From Pseudoduganella dura (lineage in GTDB: Bacteria > Pseudomonadota > Gammaproteobacteria > Burkholderiales > Burkholderiaceae_D): a stretch of DNA of 64,000 nucleotides. This document shows positions 1 through 8,835 of the stretch, piece by piece (position 1 is the stretch's first letter; each line of letters opens with the position of its first letter). The stretch is taken from contig NZ_WNWM01000002.1 in NCBI RefSeq assembly GCF_009727155.1, forward strand, positions 1,550,001 to 1,614,000. Reading direction: 5' to 3'. The notes under the pieces are model-generated. The model had not been told where the DNA came from. It saw nothing but the letters and a program-made list of their open reading frames with translations, and did no database searches. The position numbers and the translations under genes are program-made.

Positions 1-624
1 GGTACTGTCGAGGATGCCGTGCTGATGCTGGGTTTCGTGGCCGTGCGCACGCTCGTCATCAGTTCCGGGCTCGTCAACGGCTTCAAGTCGGTGACCGGGC
101 TCGACCTTGGGCACTTCTGGCGCTTCAGCATGCGCACCGCCGTGGCGGCGAAGTGGATCGCCAAAAAGACCCGCGACAACGGCGAACTGGCGTTCACGAT
201 CGGCATGATGCACGCCATCGGCCAGCTCGTGATCCATGCATCGATGCCGGCCAAGGCGGCCGCACTGGACGCGATCGCGGCACCGCTCGACGGGCGGCGC
301 CTTGCCGTGGAACGGGAAGCCCTGGGCTTTACCTATGCCGCCGTGGGCGCCGAACTGGCACGGCGCTGGCAGTTCCCCGCCGTGTTCTCGGATGCCATCG
401 CCGCCTTCCCGGCCCCCCTCGAGCGCGGCGCGGTGGACCGGCTGGCGGCGATCGTCCACCTGGCGGCCTGGCGCGCCCGGGCGATGGAGGAAGCGGACAG
501 TGGGCAGCCCACCGGGGATTTCCCGCAGGACGTGGCCGATATGCTGGGGCTGGACGCCGACGTCATCGAGGAAATGCCGCCGCTGGACGAGCTGGCCGCG
601 GGCCTGGACGAGATGATGAAATAG
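1..624 (+). CDS. HDOD domain protein, 5' end outside the window
   Basis: The frame is already open at base 1, so only the C-terminal 207 residues are present. The protein resembles the HDOD output domain, a degenerate HD-superfamily fold used in bacterial signalling. The helical pattern with GMMHAIGQL and an FTYAAVGAELARRW stretch fits the middle and end of that domain. HDOD proteins often accompany chemotaxis, motility or c-di-GMP circuits, and a FliT-like gene lies just downstream. An internal ATG at 19 exists, but reading continues upstream, so it is probably not the start. The specific role is unknown. Confidence 0.75.
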   Translation, partial: GTVEDAVLMLGFVAVRTLVISSGLVNGFKSVTGLDLGHFWRFSMRTAVAAKWIAKKTRDNGELAFTIGMMHAIGQLVIHASMPAKAAALDAIAAPLDGRRLAVEREALGFTYAAVGAELARRWQFPAVFSDAIAAFPAPLERGAVDRLAAIVHLAAWRARAMEEADSGQPTGDFPQDVADMLGLDADVIEEMPPLDELAAGLDEMMK

Positions 625-761
625 CAAGTTATTGTGCAGCCGGCCATGGCAAAATTTCTTTTCAAAATTTTTCAAAAAGGCCTAAAGTTTTTTCCGCGCC
701 CGACGTAAATCATGACAAGCAGTACTCCGATCACGATTACGTTTTGAAAAGCGGGCATGCC

Positions 762-1028
762 ATGACCTCGACCGAAGTCCTCTCGATGTACGAAAATATT
801 GCCGGACTGACCAATAAAATGGTCGTGGCCGCGCAGGTCGGCGACTGGAACACGCTGGACCGCCTCGAGAACGGTTGCGCCGCGCAATCCGTGGCCACGC
901 TGGGCGGCGTGCCGGCACTGGAAGGAAACGCCCGCCAGCGCAAGATCGACCTGCTGAAGCAGATCATGGCCAACGACCGCGCGATCCGCGACGTGACGGA
1001 ACCGTGGATGGGCCGGCTCAACGGCTGA
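762..1028 (+). CDS. fliT: FliT-like flagellar export chaperone
   Basis: This protein of 88 residues is all helical in appearance. Its C-terminal half ends in a pattern (KIDLLKQIMANDRAIR then TEPWM) that I recognise from beta-proteobacterial FliT proteins, which chaperone the filament cap FliD and hold it for type III export. FliT is usually about 100-120 residues, so this is a short version. The ATG at 762 was chosen because the longer frame from 153 is antisense-like shadow of the HDOD gene. A strong terminator follows at 1080-1106. No other flagellar gene is visible in the window, so the assignment rests on sequence pattern alone. Confidence 0.6.
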   Translation: MTSTEVLSMYENIAGLTNKMVVAAQVGDWNTLDRLENGCAAQSVATLGGVPALEGNARQRKIDLLKQIMANDRAIRDVTEPWMGRLNG

Positions 1029-1079
1029 CCCGCGGCGGCGCTCGGCAGGAGCAAGCCGCCGAATAGTTTCCTGGATTTG

Positions 1080-1106
1080 AAAAAAGCGCCCGCGGGCGCT
1101 TTTTTT
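1080..1106. terminator. Bidirectional intrinsic terminator
   Basis: A perfect 14-base palindrome (GCGCCCGCGGGCGC) at 1086-1099 is flanked by six A residues upstream and seven T residues downstream. It lies between the convergent fliT-like and fimV-like genes, so it can serve both strands. Confidence 0.9.
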
Positions 1107-1124
1107 ATTGCCCTCGCCGCGACA

Positions 1125-2879
1125 TCAGCCTTTCAGCGGCGCGGCCACCCCCGGGGCCGGCACCGGGCCGGCGGTGGGTTCGGTGCGCGCCGGCGCATCG
1201 TCGTCGTCGCGGCTCCAGCTTTGCCGCACGATCGGACTGCGCCGCATTTTTGCCTTGCGGATGAAGTGGACGATGACGCCGAAGATCGCCAGCAGCACGA
1301 GGCTGCCGGCGAACAGGAACGTGAGCAGCTTCGGGCGGGAGATCTTGATTTCCTTCTTCGGTTCCGGGGGTGGCGGTTCGGCCGCCTTTTTTTCCTCCGG
1401 CTTCGGTTTGGGTTCCTCGACGGTGGCCACCGCCGCGCTGGTGGTCGCGGCGCTGGCCGTTACCTGTTCGCCGCCGGGTTCCCCAGGTTGCGCAGCACCG
1501 GGTTTGACGGTTTCGTCCGCTGCCGCCGTGGCCTGGACCGCAGCGTGGGCAACGGCTGGCGCTGCCGGAGCCTGTGCCGGTCCGTCTGTCGCTGCTGCTG
1601 GTGCCGCCGCCATTGCCGCGGCACCAGGCTTGGCTGCCCCGGCCATCTGCGCCGGCGCGTTGGCCGGTGCGGCGGCCTTCGGTGCCCCGGGAGCCGCCGG
1701 CTCCGCCTTGCCCGCGGCGGGCATGGCCACGCGTGCCGCACCGGCCGTGTTCGATATCCCCAATTGCGCCTGCAGGGTCTTCAGCTTGCCTTCCAGCTCG
1801 GCCAGCTTGTTCAGCATCGCGGCATCGGCCTGGGCCGCGGCAGGTTGAACGGTAGCTGGTTGAACAGTGGCAGGTTGGCCCGCGGCCGGCCTGGCCGGCG
1901 AAACGGATGCCGGTGCCGCGGCGAGCTTTTCCTGCCCTGCTGCGCCCTTGCTCGCGCTGACTCCCGCTTCCACGCTGGCCCGCGTGGCGCGTGCCGCCTC
2001 GGCCAGGTCGGCCTTCGATGGCAGGATCGACCGCGCCGCGACCTTTTTCTCGCCTTGCGGTTCCGCTTCCTTTGCCTGCTCCGTTGCCGTTTCCTTCTCC
2101 GGTTCGTTCTTCGCCACGGCCGGCTTCGCGGGCTTCGCCCCACGCCTGAAATCGTCGGCGGAGGATGCGTGCTTCAGGGCCTCCTTGCGTACCTCCTGCC
2201 GGCCTGGCGTGGATGCATCCTTCTTTTCCTCGCGCAGCGCGACCTTGCCGCCGCGCGCACTGAAAGCCCGTTCGACGGCGTCGAGCATTTCCCTCTCGCC
2301 GCCGGTCGCTTCCTTGCCGGGCGACGCCAGCGCCACCAGGCCCGCGACCTTGTCGCTGCCGGCGCGATGCACAGCCGGCCTGCCGGCACGCCCGACGGTG
2401 GACGGGGCCGGCGCGGCCGCCGCCGGCGCATTGGCGGCCACGGCAGGCGCAGGCGCCGGAACGGCTGCAACAACAGGTGCAACGGCGGGCGCGGGCGACA
2501 GCCACAGCGTAACGCTCCGTACACGTTCCTTGCCGCCCGAGACCAGCTGGAAGTACAGGTGCAGCACCTCGGCCTGCACCGGCGCGCTCGTCGTCACGTG
2601 CAGCACACGGCGGCTGTCGCGCCGGACGATCGAGATCGCGGCCCCCGCCAGCGCCGGGTTCATCTTCACGCTGGCCCCCTGGAACACGTCCGGTCGTGCC
2701 AGGCGTACCTGCAGGTCCGCCATCTCCTGGGCGGTCAGGTCGGTCAGTTCGATATCGGCGGCCAGCGGCTGGCCGGCGAAAGAACGCACCGAGGCGTCGC
2801 CGAGTTCGGCGGCTTGGGTACCGCCGGCGGCGGCCAGCGCCAGCACGGCCAGGCGGGAAGAACGTAGCAGGAGCGACAT
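1125..2879 (-). CDS. fimV: FimV/HubP-like protein, short form
   Basis: The protein has 584 residues. A signal peptide (about residues 1-23, ending TQA) is followed by the typical FimV N-terminal domain (about 24-135). Next comes a very long alanine/proline/lysine-rich low-complexity region and one transmembrane segment near the C-terminus (around LLTFLFAGSLVLLAIFGVIV). FimV proteins are inner-membrane, peptidoglycan-associated organisers of poles, type IV pili or type II secretion. Full-length FimV usually carries a LysM domain and a C-terminal TPR-like cap. Neither is recognisable here, and the protein stops about 25 residues after the membrane segment. It is divergent from fumC. The low-complexity middle makes residue-level assignment weak, but the N-terminal domain is clear. 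Confidence 0.75.
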   Translation of the reverse strand: MSLLLRSSRLAVLALAAAGGTQAAELGDASVRSFAGQPLAADIELTDLTAQEMADLQVRLARPDVFQGASVKMNPALAGAAISIVRRDSRRVLHVTTSAPVQAEVLHLYFQLVSGGKERVRSVTLWLSPAPAVAPVVAAVPAPAPAVAANAPAAAAPAPSTVGRAGRPAVHRAGSDKVAGLVALASPGKEATGGEREMLDAVERAFSARGGKVALREEKKDASTPGRQEVRKEALKHASSADDFRRGAKPAKPAVAKNEPEKETATEQAKEAEPQGEKKVAARSILPSKADLAEAARATRASVEAGVSASKGAAGQEKLAAAPASVSPARPAAGQPATVQPATVQPAAAQADAAMLNKLAELEGKLKTLQAQLGISNTAGAARVAMPAAGKAEPAAPGAPKAAAPANAPAQMAGAAKPGAAAMAAAPAAATDGPAQAPAAPAVAHAAVQATAAADETVKPGAAQPGEPGGEQVTASAATTSAAVATVEEPKPKPEEKKAAEPPPPEPKKEIKISRPKLLTFLFAGSLVLLAIFGVIVHFIRKAKMRRSPIVRQSWSRDDDDAPARTEPTAGPVPAPGVAAPLKG

Positions 2880-3011
2880 GTTTGTTGGATTCAGAATCGA
2901 AAATTTCCGGAGCGTAAGTGTTTAACGGCGGAAATTCTCAATCTTTGAGCGCCCGAACCGAAATTCGTCCCTGGGTTACACTTATTGCAATCACATCCGA
3001 CAGAGGAAGCC

Positions 3012-4409
3012 ATGGACTACAGAACCGAGCGTGACAGTTTTGGACCGATCGACGTGCCGGCACAGCAACTGTGGGGCGCGCAAACGCAGCGTTCGCTGCA
3101 TCACTTCCACATCTCCACCGAAAAGATGGCGCCCGAACTGGTCGCTGCGCTCGCCAACGTCAAGCGCGCGGCCGCCAGGGTCAACGTCGAGCTGGGCGTG
3201 CTCGATGCCGCGAAGGCCGATGCGATCGTGCGCGCCGCGGACGAAGTGCTGGAAGGCCGGCACGCGGGCGAGTTCCCGCTGTCGGTGTGGCAGACGGGTT
3301 CCGGCACCCAGTCGAACATGAACATGAACGAAGTGCTGGCCAACCGCGGCTCCGAGCTGCTGGGCGGCGTGCGCGGCGAGGAGCGGCGGCTGCACCCGAA
3401 CGACGATGTCAACAAGGGCCAGTCCTCGAACGACATCTTCCCCACCGCGATGCACGTGGCGGCCGGCGTGGCGCTGGCCACCGACGTGCTGCCGGCACTG
3501 CGCCAGCTGCGTGCCACGCTGGCCGGCAAGTCGCAGGCGTTCGCCGATATCGTGAAGATCGGCCGCACGCACCTGCAGGATGCCACGCCGCTGACGCTGG
3601 GCCAGGAGTTCTCCGGCTACGTGGCCCAGCTCGACCTTGCGGAGCGCACCATCGAACACGCGCTGCCGGCGGTGCTGCAGCTGGCCGCCGGCGGCACCGC
3701 GGTCGGTACCGGATTGAACTCCCATCCGGAATACGCGCCGCGCATCGCCGCCGAGCTGGCCGCGCGGCTGCAGCTGCCGTTCAAGAGCGCGGACAACAAG
3801 TTCGCCGCGCTGGCCGGCCACGAGGCGCTGGTGGCCGCGCATGGCGCGCTGAAAACGCTGGCGGCGGGCCTGTTCAAGATCGCCAACGACGTGCGCTGGA
3901 TGGCCTCCGGCCCCCGTTCGGGCCTGGGCGAGATCACGATCCCGGAAAACGAGCCGGGCAGCTCGATCATGCCGGGCAAGGTCAATCCCACGCAGTGCGA
4001 GGCGCTCACGATGCTGTGCGCGCAGGTGTTCGGCAACGACGTGGCGATCACCTTCGGCGGCGCTTCCGGCAATTTCGAGCTGAACGTGTACAAACCGCTG
4101 ATCGCGCACAACTTCCTGCAGAGCGCGCGCCTGCTGGCGGACGGCATGCGCAGCTTCGACGAGCACTGCGCCCGAGGCATCGAACCGAACCGGGCCCGGA
4201 TCGGCGAGCTGATGGAACGGTCGCTGATGCTGGTGACGGCGCTCGCCCCTCACATCGGGTATGATCGCGCCGCGCAAATCGCCAAGCACGCCCAGCACGA
4301 AGGCACCACGCTGAAGGAGGCGGCGCTGGCGCTGGGCTTCGTGACGGCCGAACAGTTCGACGAGTGGATCGTGCCGCTGGCGATGACGCAGCCGGGCGCC
4401 AGGGGCTGA
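3012..4409 (+). CDS. fumC: Class II fumarate hydratase
   Basis: This is a 465-residue fumarase of the aspartase/fumarase superfamily, catalysing the reversible hydration of fumarate to L-malate in the TCA cycle as a cytosolic homotetramer without an iron-sulfur cluster. The superfamily signature [10 protein letters not shown], which carries the catalytic serine loop, is present near residue 320. [10 protein letters not shown] supplies the conserved histidine region. Length is normal for FumC. The ATG at 3012 was preferred over an in-frame codon at 2985 because a GAGGAAG ribosome site sits just before it and the family start (MDYRTERDS) aligns there. Confidence 0.96.
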   Translation: MDYRTERDSFGPIDVPAQQLWGAQTQRSLHHFHISTEKMAPELVAALANVKRAAARVNVELGVLDAAKADAIVRAADEVLEGRHAGEFPLSVWQTGSGTQSNMNMNEVLANRGSELLGGVRGEERRLHPNDDVNKGQSSNDIFPTAMHVAAGVALATDVLPALRQLRATLAGKSQAFADIVKIGRTHLQDATPLTLGQEFSGYVAQLDLAERTIEHALPAVLQLAAGGTAVGTGLNSHPEYAPRIAAELAARLQLPFKSADNKFAALAGHEALVAAHGALKTLAAGLFKIANDVRWMASGPRSGLGEITIPENEPGSSIMPGKVNPTQCEALTMLCAQVFGNDVAITFGGASGNFELNVYKPLIAHNFLQSARLLADGMRSFDEHCARGIEPNRARIGELMERSLMLVTALAPHIGYDRAAQIAKHAQHEGTTLKEAALALGFVTAEQFDEWIVPLAMTQPGARG

Positions 4410-4568
4410 TCCCCTCGCCGTGGCCGGAACGCCGCGGCGTGCATGTCACGAAACAGGGTCTGGACCGGATGGGGAACCGGCGTGCCGGACCGGCATGCGA
4501 CATGCACGCCGTGGCGTAAAGTGTACAATTAAACAATTAATTTCCGGCCGCCATCGGATGAGGTTAAA

Positions 4569-4805
4569 ATGGAAAAAGTAGATTTTGAGTTAACGTCGGA
4601 ATTCATCGAACTGAACCAGTTACTGAAGCTTGTCGGCCTGTGCGACAGCGGCGGTGCCGGCAAGCAGATCGTGGCCAGCGGCGAAGTACGGGTGGACGGC
4701 AAGCAGGAATTGCGCAAGACCGCCAAGATTCGCGCCGGCCAGAAGGTCTCCATCGGCGACGTGCGCATCGCCGTGCTGGGTCAGAAAGGTGCCGGCGGGG
4801 CTTAA
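4569..4805 (+). CDS. S4-domain RNA-binding protein, YbcJ/YaaA type
   Basis: This protein of 78 residues consists almost entirely of one S4 fold, with the typical helix (LNQLLKLVGLCDSGGAGK) and the turn GEVRVDG followed by a KI.AGQKV strand. S4 domains bind structured RNA, usually rRNA or tRNA, as seen in ribosomal protein S4 and pseudouridine synthases. Free-standing small S4 proteins such as E. coli YbcJ have no firmly assigned target. It is expressed in the same direction as fumC, 159 bases downstream and after an AT-rich stretch, so it probably has its own promoter. Confidence 0.85.
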   Translation: MEKVDFELTSEFIELNQLLKLVGLCDSGGAGKQIVASGEVRVDGKQELRKTAKIRAGQKVSIGDVRIAVLGQKGAGGA

Positions 4806-4871
4806 CCTGTCGCAATCCCTGTGCCACGGCGGCGGCTATAGTGGACAGGATCACCTATCCGGAGCGCGCGC

Positions 4872-5246
4872 ATGGACCACCTCGACCCTTCCCGATATCC
4901 CGAACCTTCGCGGTCGGCATCGGAATCGCATTCCCAGCCACATTCACAGCCACAGTCGCAAGCCCACCTGCCCTCGCAGCCGCAGCCCGTGCAACAGCGC
5001 CTGATCGGCGATCTGCAGCAGGTAATCGACACCGCGGAAGACCTGCTCCACTGCACCGATGGCGCGCGCGATGGCGCCTATCGCGCTGCCCGTGAAAAGC
5101 TGGCCCACGCGCTGGCCGTGGCGAACGAGGAGCTGCAACGCTTCGAAGATACCCAGATCGAGCGCATGATCGCCGCCACGCACGAGGCCAGCCTTCGCCA
5201 TAACGATTGCACCGGCGAAGCACGGCTGTTCCGCGCCTTCCATTGA
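4872..5246 (+). CDS. ElaB/YqjD-like small protein, membrane anchor absent
   Basis: This is a 124-residue protein with a GGAG ribosome site 8 bases before the ATG. The first 40 residues are a disordered Ser/Gln/Pro/His-rich stretch with repeated SQP motifs. Residues of about 43-105 form a charged amphipathic helix pattern (LIGDLQQVIDTAEDLL and onward) reminiscent of the ElaB/YqjD (DUF883) family of ribosome-associated stress proteins. The C-terminal membrane helix that anchors ElaB/YqjD is missing, and the C-terminus is LFRAFH. The similarity is weak and the protein may belong to a different helical family. Confidence 0.5.
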   Translation: MDHLDPSRYPEPSRSASESHSQPHSQPQSQAHLPSQPQPVQQRLIGDLQQVIDTAEDLLHCTDGARDGAYRAAREKLAHALAVANEELQRFEDTQIERMIAATHEASLRHNDCTGEARLFRAFH

Positions 5247-5297
5247 CCCGCATCGCCGGGTTCTGAGCGGACTGCCCGGCCCACAGCCGATCGGCCT

Positions 5298-5336
5298 GCC
5301 TGATCGAGCTGCCTGATCGAGTTGCCTGATCCGGCT
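5298..5336. repeat. Three tandem 13-bp repeats
   Basis: Three consecutive 13-base units of the form GCCTGATCGAGCT occupy 5298-5310, 5311-5323 and 5324-5336, the last with three changes. They lie in the short gap between the ElaB-like gene and the convergent bufBC gene. No function is evident. Confidence 0.7.
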
Positions 5337-5402
5337 AACCTGGGCGCGCCGCACAGGAGCTGCTTTCGCAAAGGCCCCCGGAGCTGCTCCGGCAGCCTGT
5401 TG

Positions 5403-7070
5403 CTACTGCTCCCCGTCATCCGCCATGCGCAGGGCCGCGAACGCGCCATGCGCCATCGACCGCTGCAGCCAGGCGGCGAAATCGAACCGCGCATCCGCCG
5501 CCAGCGCCGCATCGATCGCCGCGCCCACGGTCGCCCCCTCTTCCAGCGCGGACAGCGCGCGGTACCCGGCCGTATCCAGCGCCAGCACGTCCGGCTGCCA
5601 TCCGGGCCGGTGCACCAGGCCATGGCTCGCTTGGGCAATGTCGTCCGGGAACGGCACGCCGCGGCCAGGCTGGTGGGCCTGCCACAGCGGCACCACGGCC
5701 CAGCGCGACGAAAACACGGTCGCGGCCGGATGCGGCACCAGCCGGCACCCCTCGAACGCCGCCGGCGCAAGCCCGGCCAGCGCCGCCGGTGCCAGCGGTT
5801 CCGCGTCGGCGGCATGGGAGGCGCGGTGCAGCAGCCATTCCAGCCTGGCCATGTCCGGCAGGTATGGCAGCCCGGCCACGTGCGGAAAGTCGTCGAGGAA
5901 GGAGGCAAAGCCGGTGCCGAAGGTGTTCAGGTCGGCGTCCGCGGCCGGGTGGCGCATGCCGTATTCGCGGGCCAGCGCGGCGAAGAAATCGTCGCCGACC
6001 AGCTGTGCGACGACGGGACAGGCCGCGGCCAGCACCCGGGTCCAGGTCCCGGCCAGGTTACGCCGGTAGACCGCCAGCCGCGATGCCGGCGGCGCCGGCT
6101 GCAAGGCAGCCGCGAACGCGCCTTCCCGGTCCGGCGACAGCAGCGCCCCGGCAAAGTCGTACTGCATCGCGGCCAGGTCGGCCAGCCCGCCCGGATCAGG
6201 TTCGCGCGCGGGTACCCGTGCCGGCAGCGGCCGTGCCGCCTGCGCCGGCACCATGGGCGCCAGCGCCAGCCGCGCGGCGGCCTGGTCCGCCTCGGCCAGC
6301 AGCACCTCCAGCGGCGGCACGCCGGCATCCCATTCGATCAGCGTGGGAATGGCGCCGAAGCGCTCCAGCGCCGCCTCGTACAGGCGCCATACCGGCGCGG
6401 CGATCGCGGCACCGTGGTGGTCGATGACGGCGTCCGGTGTCACGAGGTGGCCGCCGAGATGGAATTCGCCGACCTGCCCCGGTTCGATGGCCGCCAGCGC
6501 GGCCAGCGCATCTTCGCCGTGGTTGCACTGGTTGACATACAGGTTGTTGATGTCGAGCAGCAGTCCGCAACCGGTGCGGCGTGCCAGCGCCGCCATGAAC
6601 TCCGCCTCGCTCATCGCATCGGCCGCGAAGCGCACATAGGCCGACACGTTCTCGACCAGGAGCTGCCGTTTCAGCACATCCTGCACGCGCGCCACGCGTC
6701 CTGCCACGAGATCGAGCGTGGCGTCGTCCAGCGTCAGCGGCAGCAGGTCGTGCAGGTGCCGGCCGGGCACGGCGCCCCAGCTCAGGTGTTCGGAGACGAG
6801 AAACGGCTCGATGCGTTCGGCCAGCGCGCGGATGCGCTCCAGGTGGTCCGGCGCGATGCCGTGCGCGGAGCCCAGCCCGAGGCCGACGCCATGCAGGCTG
6901 ACGGGATAGTCGCGCCGCAGCCGGTGCAGCACGTGCACGTCGCGGCCGCCTTCGGCCAGGTAATTCTCGGTGTGCACCTCGAGCCAGCCGGCGCGCGGCC
7001 GGCCCGCGAGGAAATCGCGGTAGTGCGGCGCCCGCAGGCCGACGCCGGCGAGAACTGCCTGAGCGGCCAT
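5403..7070 (-). CDS. Fused bufferin maturation enzyme: BufB (DUF692, MNIO) plus BufC (DUF2063)
   Basis: This 555-residue protein is two proteins in one chain. Residues 1 to about 270 are a DUF692/MbnB-like TIM barrel of the multinuclear non-heme iron oxidative enzymes, with the expected metal-site motifs EVHTENY, SEHLSW, the ENVS strand, LDINNLYVN and GEFHLGGH. After a Pro/Ala linker, residues of about 290-550 are a DUF2063-type partner with an N-terminal precursor-recognition region ([29 protein letters not shown]). In known buf operons these are usually separate genes, bufB and bufC, and act together to modify cysteines of the precursor BufA. The ATG at 7070 is preferred over an upstream TTG. 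It begins 21 bases after the bufA stop, in the same operon. The fusion itself is directly visible; the substrate is inferred from the neighbour. Confidence 0.88.
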   Translation of the reverse strand: MAAQAVLAGVGLRAPHYRDFLAGRPRAGWLEVHTENYLAEGGRDVHVLHRLRRDYPVSLHGVGLGLGSAHGIAPDHLERIRALAERIEPFLVSEHLSWGAVPGRHLHDLLPLTLDDATLDLVAGRVARVQDVLKRQLLVENVSAYVRFAADAMSEAEFMAALARRTGCGLLLDINNLYVNQCNHGEDALAALAAIEPGQVGEFHLGGHLVTPDAVIDHHGAAIAAPVWRLYEAALERFGAIPTLIEWDAGVPPLEVLLAEADQAAARLALAPMVPAQAARPLPARVPAREPDPGGLADLAAMQYDFAGALLSPDREGAFAAALQPAPPASRLAVYRRNLAGTWTRVLAAACPVVAQLVGDDFFAALAREYGMRHPAADADLNTFGTGFASFLDDFPHVAGLPYLPDMARLEWLLHRASHAADAEPLAPAALAGLAPAAFEGCRLVPHPAATVFSSRWAVVPLWQAHQPGRGVPFPDDIAQASHGLVHRPGWQPDVLALDTAGYRALSALEEGATVGAAIDAALAADARFDFAAWLQRSMAHGAFAALRMADDGEQ

Positions 7071-7091
7071 CGGGTTCAACCGGCCGGCCGC

Positions 7092-7355
7092 TTATTTGGC
7101 CGGCGGCGTGGGCTTGCCGCCCAGCTTTTCGCAGGAGCCCTTCGGTACCCACTTCCACTCGGTCGGCGCGTTGTCGGTGGCGGCCATCGACGCGCAGCCG
7201 TGCTTGCCGTCCGACGACGCGCAGTCGTTCTGGCCGGCTTTCGCCACGCCATAGCACTTTTCCTTGTCGGCGCCGCCGCCCATCTGTGCGTTCGCGGAAC
7301 CCGCGGCGCAGGTCGCCGCCAGCGCCGCGGCAATCATTGCTGCCTTGTTCATCAT
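7092..7355 (-). CDS. bufA: Bufferin precursor, BufA1 family (DUF2282)
   Basis: This small secreted protein of 87 residues has a signal peptide that ends at about ANA-Q (residue 23). The mature part carries four cysteines (C34, C45, C54, C75), the first in the EKCYG motif characteristic of the DUF2282/BufA1 family. In characterised members, cysteines are converted by the MNIO enzyme into thiol-derived heterocycles, and the exported peptide binds copper. An AGGA site precedes the double ATG at 7355/7352, so the longer frame from 7421 was not used. The fused maturase follows immediately downstream. No DoxX-like bufD gene is present nearby. Confidence 0.88.
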   Translation of the reverse strand: MMNKAAMIAAALAATCAAGSANAQMGGGADKEKCYGVAKAGQNDCASSDGKHGCASMAATDNAPTEWKWVPKGSCEKLGGKPTPPAK

Positions 7356-7467
7356 TGCATTCCTGTTCGAGTACGTGACGGGCATCGGCACGGGCAGCAG
7401 CATGCGGAGAAACGCAAGCATGCCGCCCGGCGCGCCAAACCCGTCGATTCTAGCGAAAAGTTTCCTG

Positions 7468-7492
7468 GAAATGGGGTCCTACCCCGTATTTC
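7468..7492. repeat. Intergenic inverted repeat with GGGGT/ACCCC core
   Basis: The arms GAAATGGGGT and ACCCCGTATTTC are separated by three bases, upstream of bufA. The sequence resembles other GGGGTC-containing intergenic repeats of this window (24607-24714). It may be a dispersed repeat or part of the bufA leader region. Confidence 0.45.
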
Positions 7493-7498
7493 GGCAAC

Positions 7499-7531
7499 AA
7501 AAAAACCCGCGGTCCACGAGGGACAGCGGGT
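7499..7531 (-). terminator. Intrinsic terminator of the yjfB-like gene
   Basis: Read on the minus strand, an ACCCGC/GCGGGT stem with a further internal GTCC pairing is followed by seven T residues (A7 at 7499-7505 on the plus strand). It lies 50 bases downstream of the YjfB-like gene and upstream of bufA, separating the two transcription units. Confidence 0.75.
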
Positions 7532-7579
7532 CAGCGCGCTCGGGGGCACGCTCAAGCCGGGTTGTTCAAGCTGCGCATC

Positions 7580-7771
7580 TCAAGCCGTAGTATTGACGCG
7601 ATTACCCAGGTGCGAAGGCAGGTTCGGGGTGGCCGGCAACGCTTCCAGCAGCGCCGCCGCGGACGACGCCTGTACATCCATCGCCTTCTTCAGCACGGCC
7701 ATGCTGACGTCTTGCCTGGTATTGGTCTCGGCTATCGTCGTCGACAGGCGTGCAATGCTCATTGCGTCCAT
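7580..7771 (-). CDS. YjfB family putative motility protein
   Basis: This 63-residue protein matches the pattern of the small YjfB family: an N-terminal MDxMSIARLST start, a central TRQDVSMAVLKKAMDVQ helix and a C-terminal HLGNRVNTTA. The family is described in databases as putative motility protein, and no biochemical function is established. A GGAGG ribosome site lies directly before the double ATG at 7774/7771. The second ATG gives the family-typical start and better spacing. The gene has its own terminator at 7499-7531. Confidence 0.8.
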   Translation of the reverse strand: MDAMSIARLSTTIAETNTRQDVSMAVLKKAMDVQASSAAALLEALPATPNLPSHLGNRVNTTA

Positions 7772-7827
7772 CATTCCTCCACTTTGCTGCGCCTCGCCAC
7801 GAGGCCTGTCATACCTTTACGGAAGAG

Positions 7828-8373
7828 TCACGTCGAACTTGATGCCGGCGGCGGCATTTTTTTCAGCAGCCAAGCCAGCACGGCCTCGCGGTCGTCGAGG
7901 TCGAGCCATTCGACGTGCCGCGCCAGGCCGGCCGGGCGCGGCAGCGTCGAGGCGACGGCCACGATGTGCGGATCGTCCGGATACAGCGGCCCCTTGTCGC
8001 CCACGTCGCGGTGGATTTCCAGCTTGTCGATCGGCCAGGCCTTGAAGCCTTCCACCAGCGTCAGGTCGGCGGGCGCCAGCCGGGCGACCTGCTCGTCGAG
8101 CCCCGGTTCCGCGGCGCCGCGCAGTTCGCGCATGATCGCGAACCGGTACGGCGACGCCACCATCACCTCGGCGGCACCGGCGCGGCGCAGGCGCGCACTG
8201 TCCTTGCCGGGCGGTTCCAGTTCGAGATCGTGATGACTGTGCTTGATGACGTTGACCTTGCGGCCCTGCGCCGCCAGCCGGCCGATGAGATATTCCAGCA
8301 ACGTCGTCTTGCCGCTGCCCGAACGGCCGACGATGCCGATGACCGGCCCAGCGCCCGCAGGTGTTTGCTCCAT
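7828..8373 (-). CDS. mobB: Molybdopterin-guanine dinucleotide biosynthesis adaptor MobB
   Basis: This 181-residue P-loop protein has the Walker A motif GRSGSGKTT at about residues 16-24, followed by the MobB signatures VIKHSHHD and the [12 protein letters not shown] strand. MobB is a GTP-binding accessory protein that assists MobA in attaching GMP to molybdopterin to make the MGD form of the molybdenum cofactor. The ATG at 8373 has an AGGAG site 5-6 bases upstream and a TATAAT hexamer 25 bases upstream. The longer frame to 8556 is therefore not used. mobA and moeA are not in the window. Confidence 0.92.
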   Translation of the reverse strand: MEQTPAGAGPVIGIVGRSGSGKTTLLEYLIGRLAAQGRKVNVIKHSHHDLELEPPGKDSARLRRAGAAEVMVASPYRFAIMRELRGAAEPGLDEQVARLAPADLTLVEGFKAWPIDKLEIHRDVGDKGPLYPDDPHIVAVASTLPRPAGLARHVEWLDLDDREAVLAWLLKKMPPPASSST

Positions 8374-8397
8374 TGTTGCTCCTGTACGAATGGGGCA

Positions 8398-8403
8398 ATT
8401 ATA
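8398..8403 (-). promoter_or_regulatory. -10 hexamer of the mobB promoter
   Basis: Perfect TATAAT on the minus strand lies 25 bases before the mobB ATG. No convincing -35 hexamer is present at the expected 17-base spacing. Confidence 0.5.
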
Positions 8404-8504
8404 CGAGCAAGGAAGCGGGAAGCACCGCGCGTCGGGCGCGGTGGGGCGACACACGAAACCGGGGGCCGGCGCGGTGGGCGGCCGGCTCCGCGCGGCTGAA
8501 CGGT

Positions 8505-8684
8505 TTACGGCTCGGGGCGGAACGGGCCGTCGCGGCGCCCCTTGCCCATCAGGCACAGCAGGACCACGCAGGCCAATACGACAACGAGCGCGCCCGGCTC
8601 GGCCGCGGCACCGTCGGGCAGGGCGGCACGTACCGGCGCGGCGGCGGCCAGCAGGGGCAACGCATGCAGGAAGGAAGGCTTCAT
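8505..8684 (-). CDS. Tiny secreted or membrane peptide with PEP-CTERM-like tail
   Basis: This open frame of 59 residues has a short signal-like hydrophobic N-terminus (to about residue 20). A motif AAAEPG, a hydrophobic segment ([16 protein letters not shown]) and basic KGRR follow. The order Glu-Pro-Gly, hydrophobic helix, arginines resembles the PEP-CTERM sorting signal processed by exosortase, with AEP instead of PEP. If so, almost nothing would remain as mature peptide. The ATG at 8684 is the most plausible start. It may instead be a small membrane peptide or not expressed. Confidence 0.4.
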   Translation of the reverse strand: MKPSFLHALPLLAAAAPVRAALPDGAAAEPGALVVVLACVVLLCLMGKGRRDGPFRPEP

Positions 8685-8835
8685 GAGGTCATTCCGAGAA
8701 GTTATCGAGATGCCAAGCATGACAATCCTGTATGACGGCACGATGACGTTGCCAATCGTGCGCCACGGTTCGGCCGGCCGGCACCGCCGCCCGCCTTCCT
8801 TCCCGCGCCGGTGATCGCCTCGCCGTTCCGTTCGC

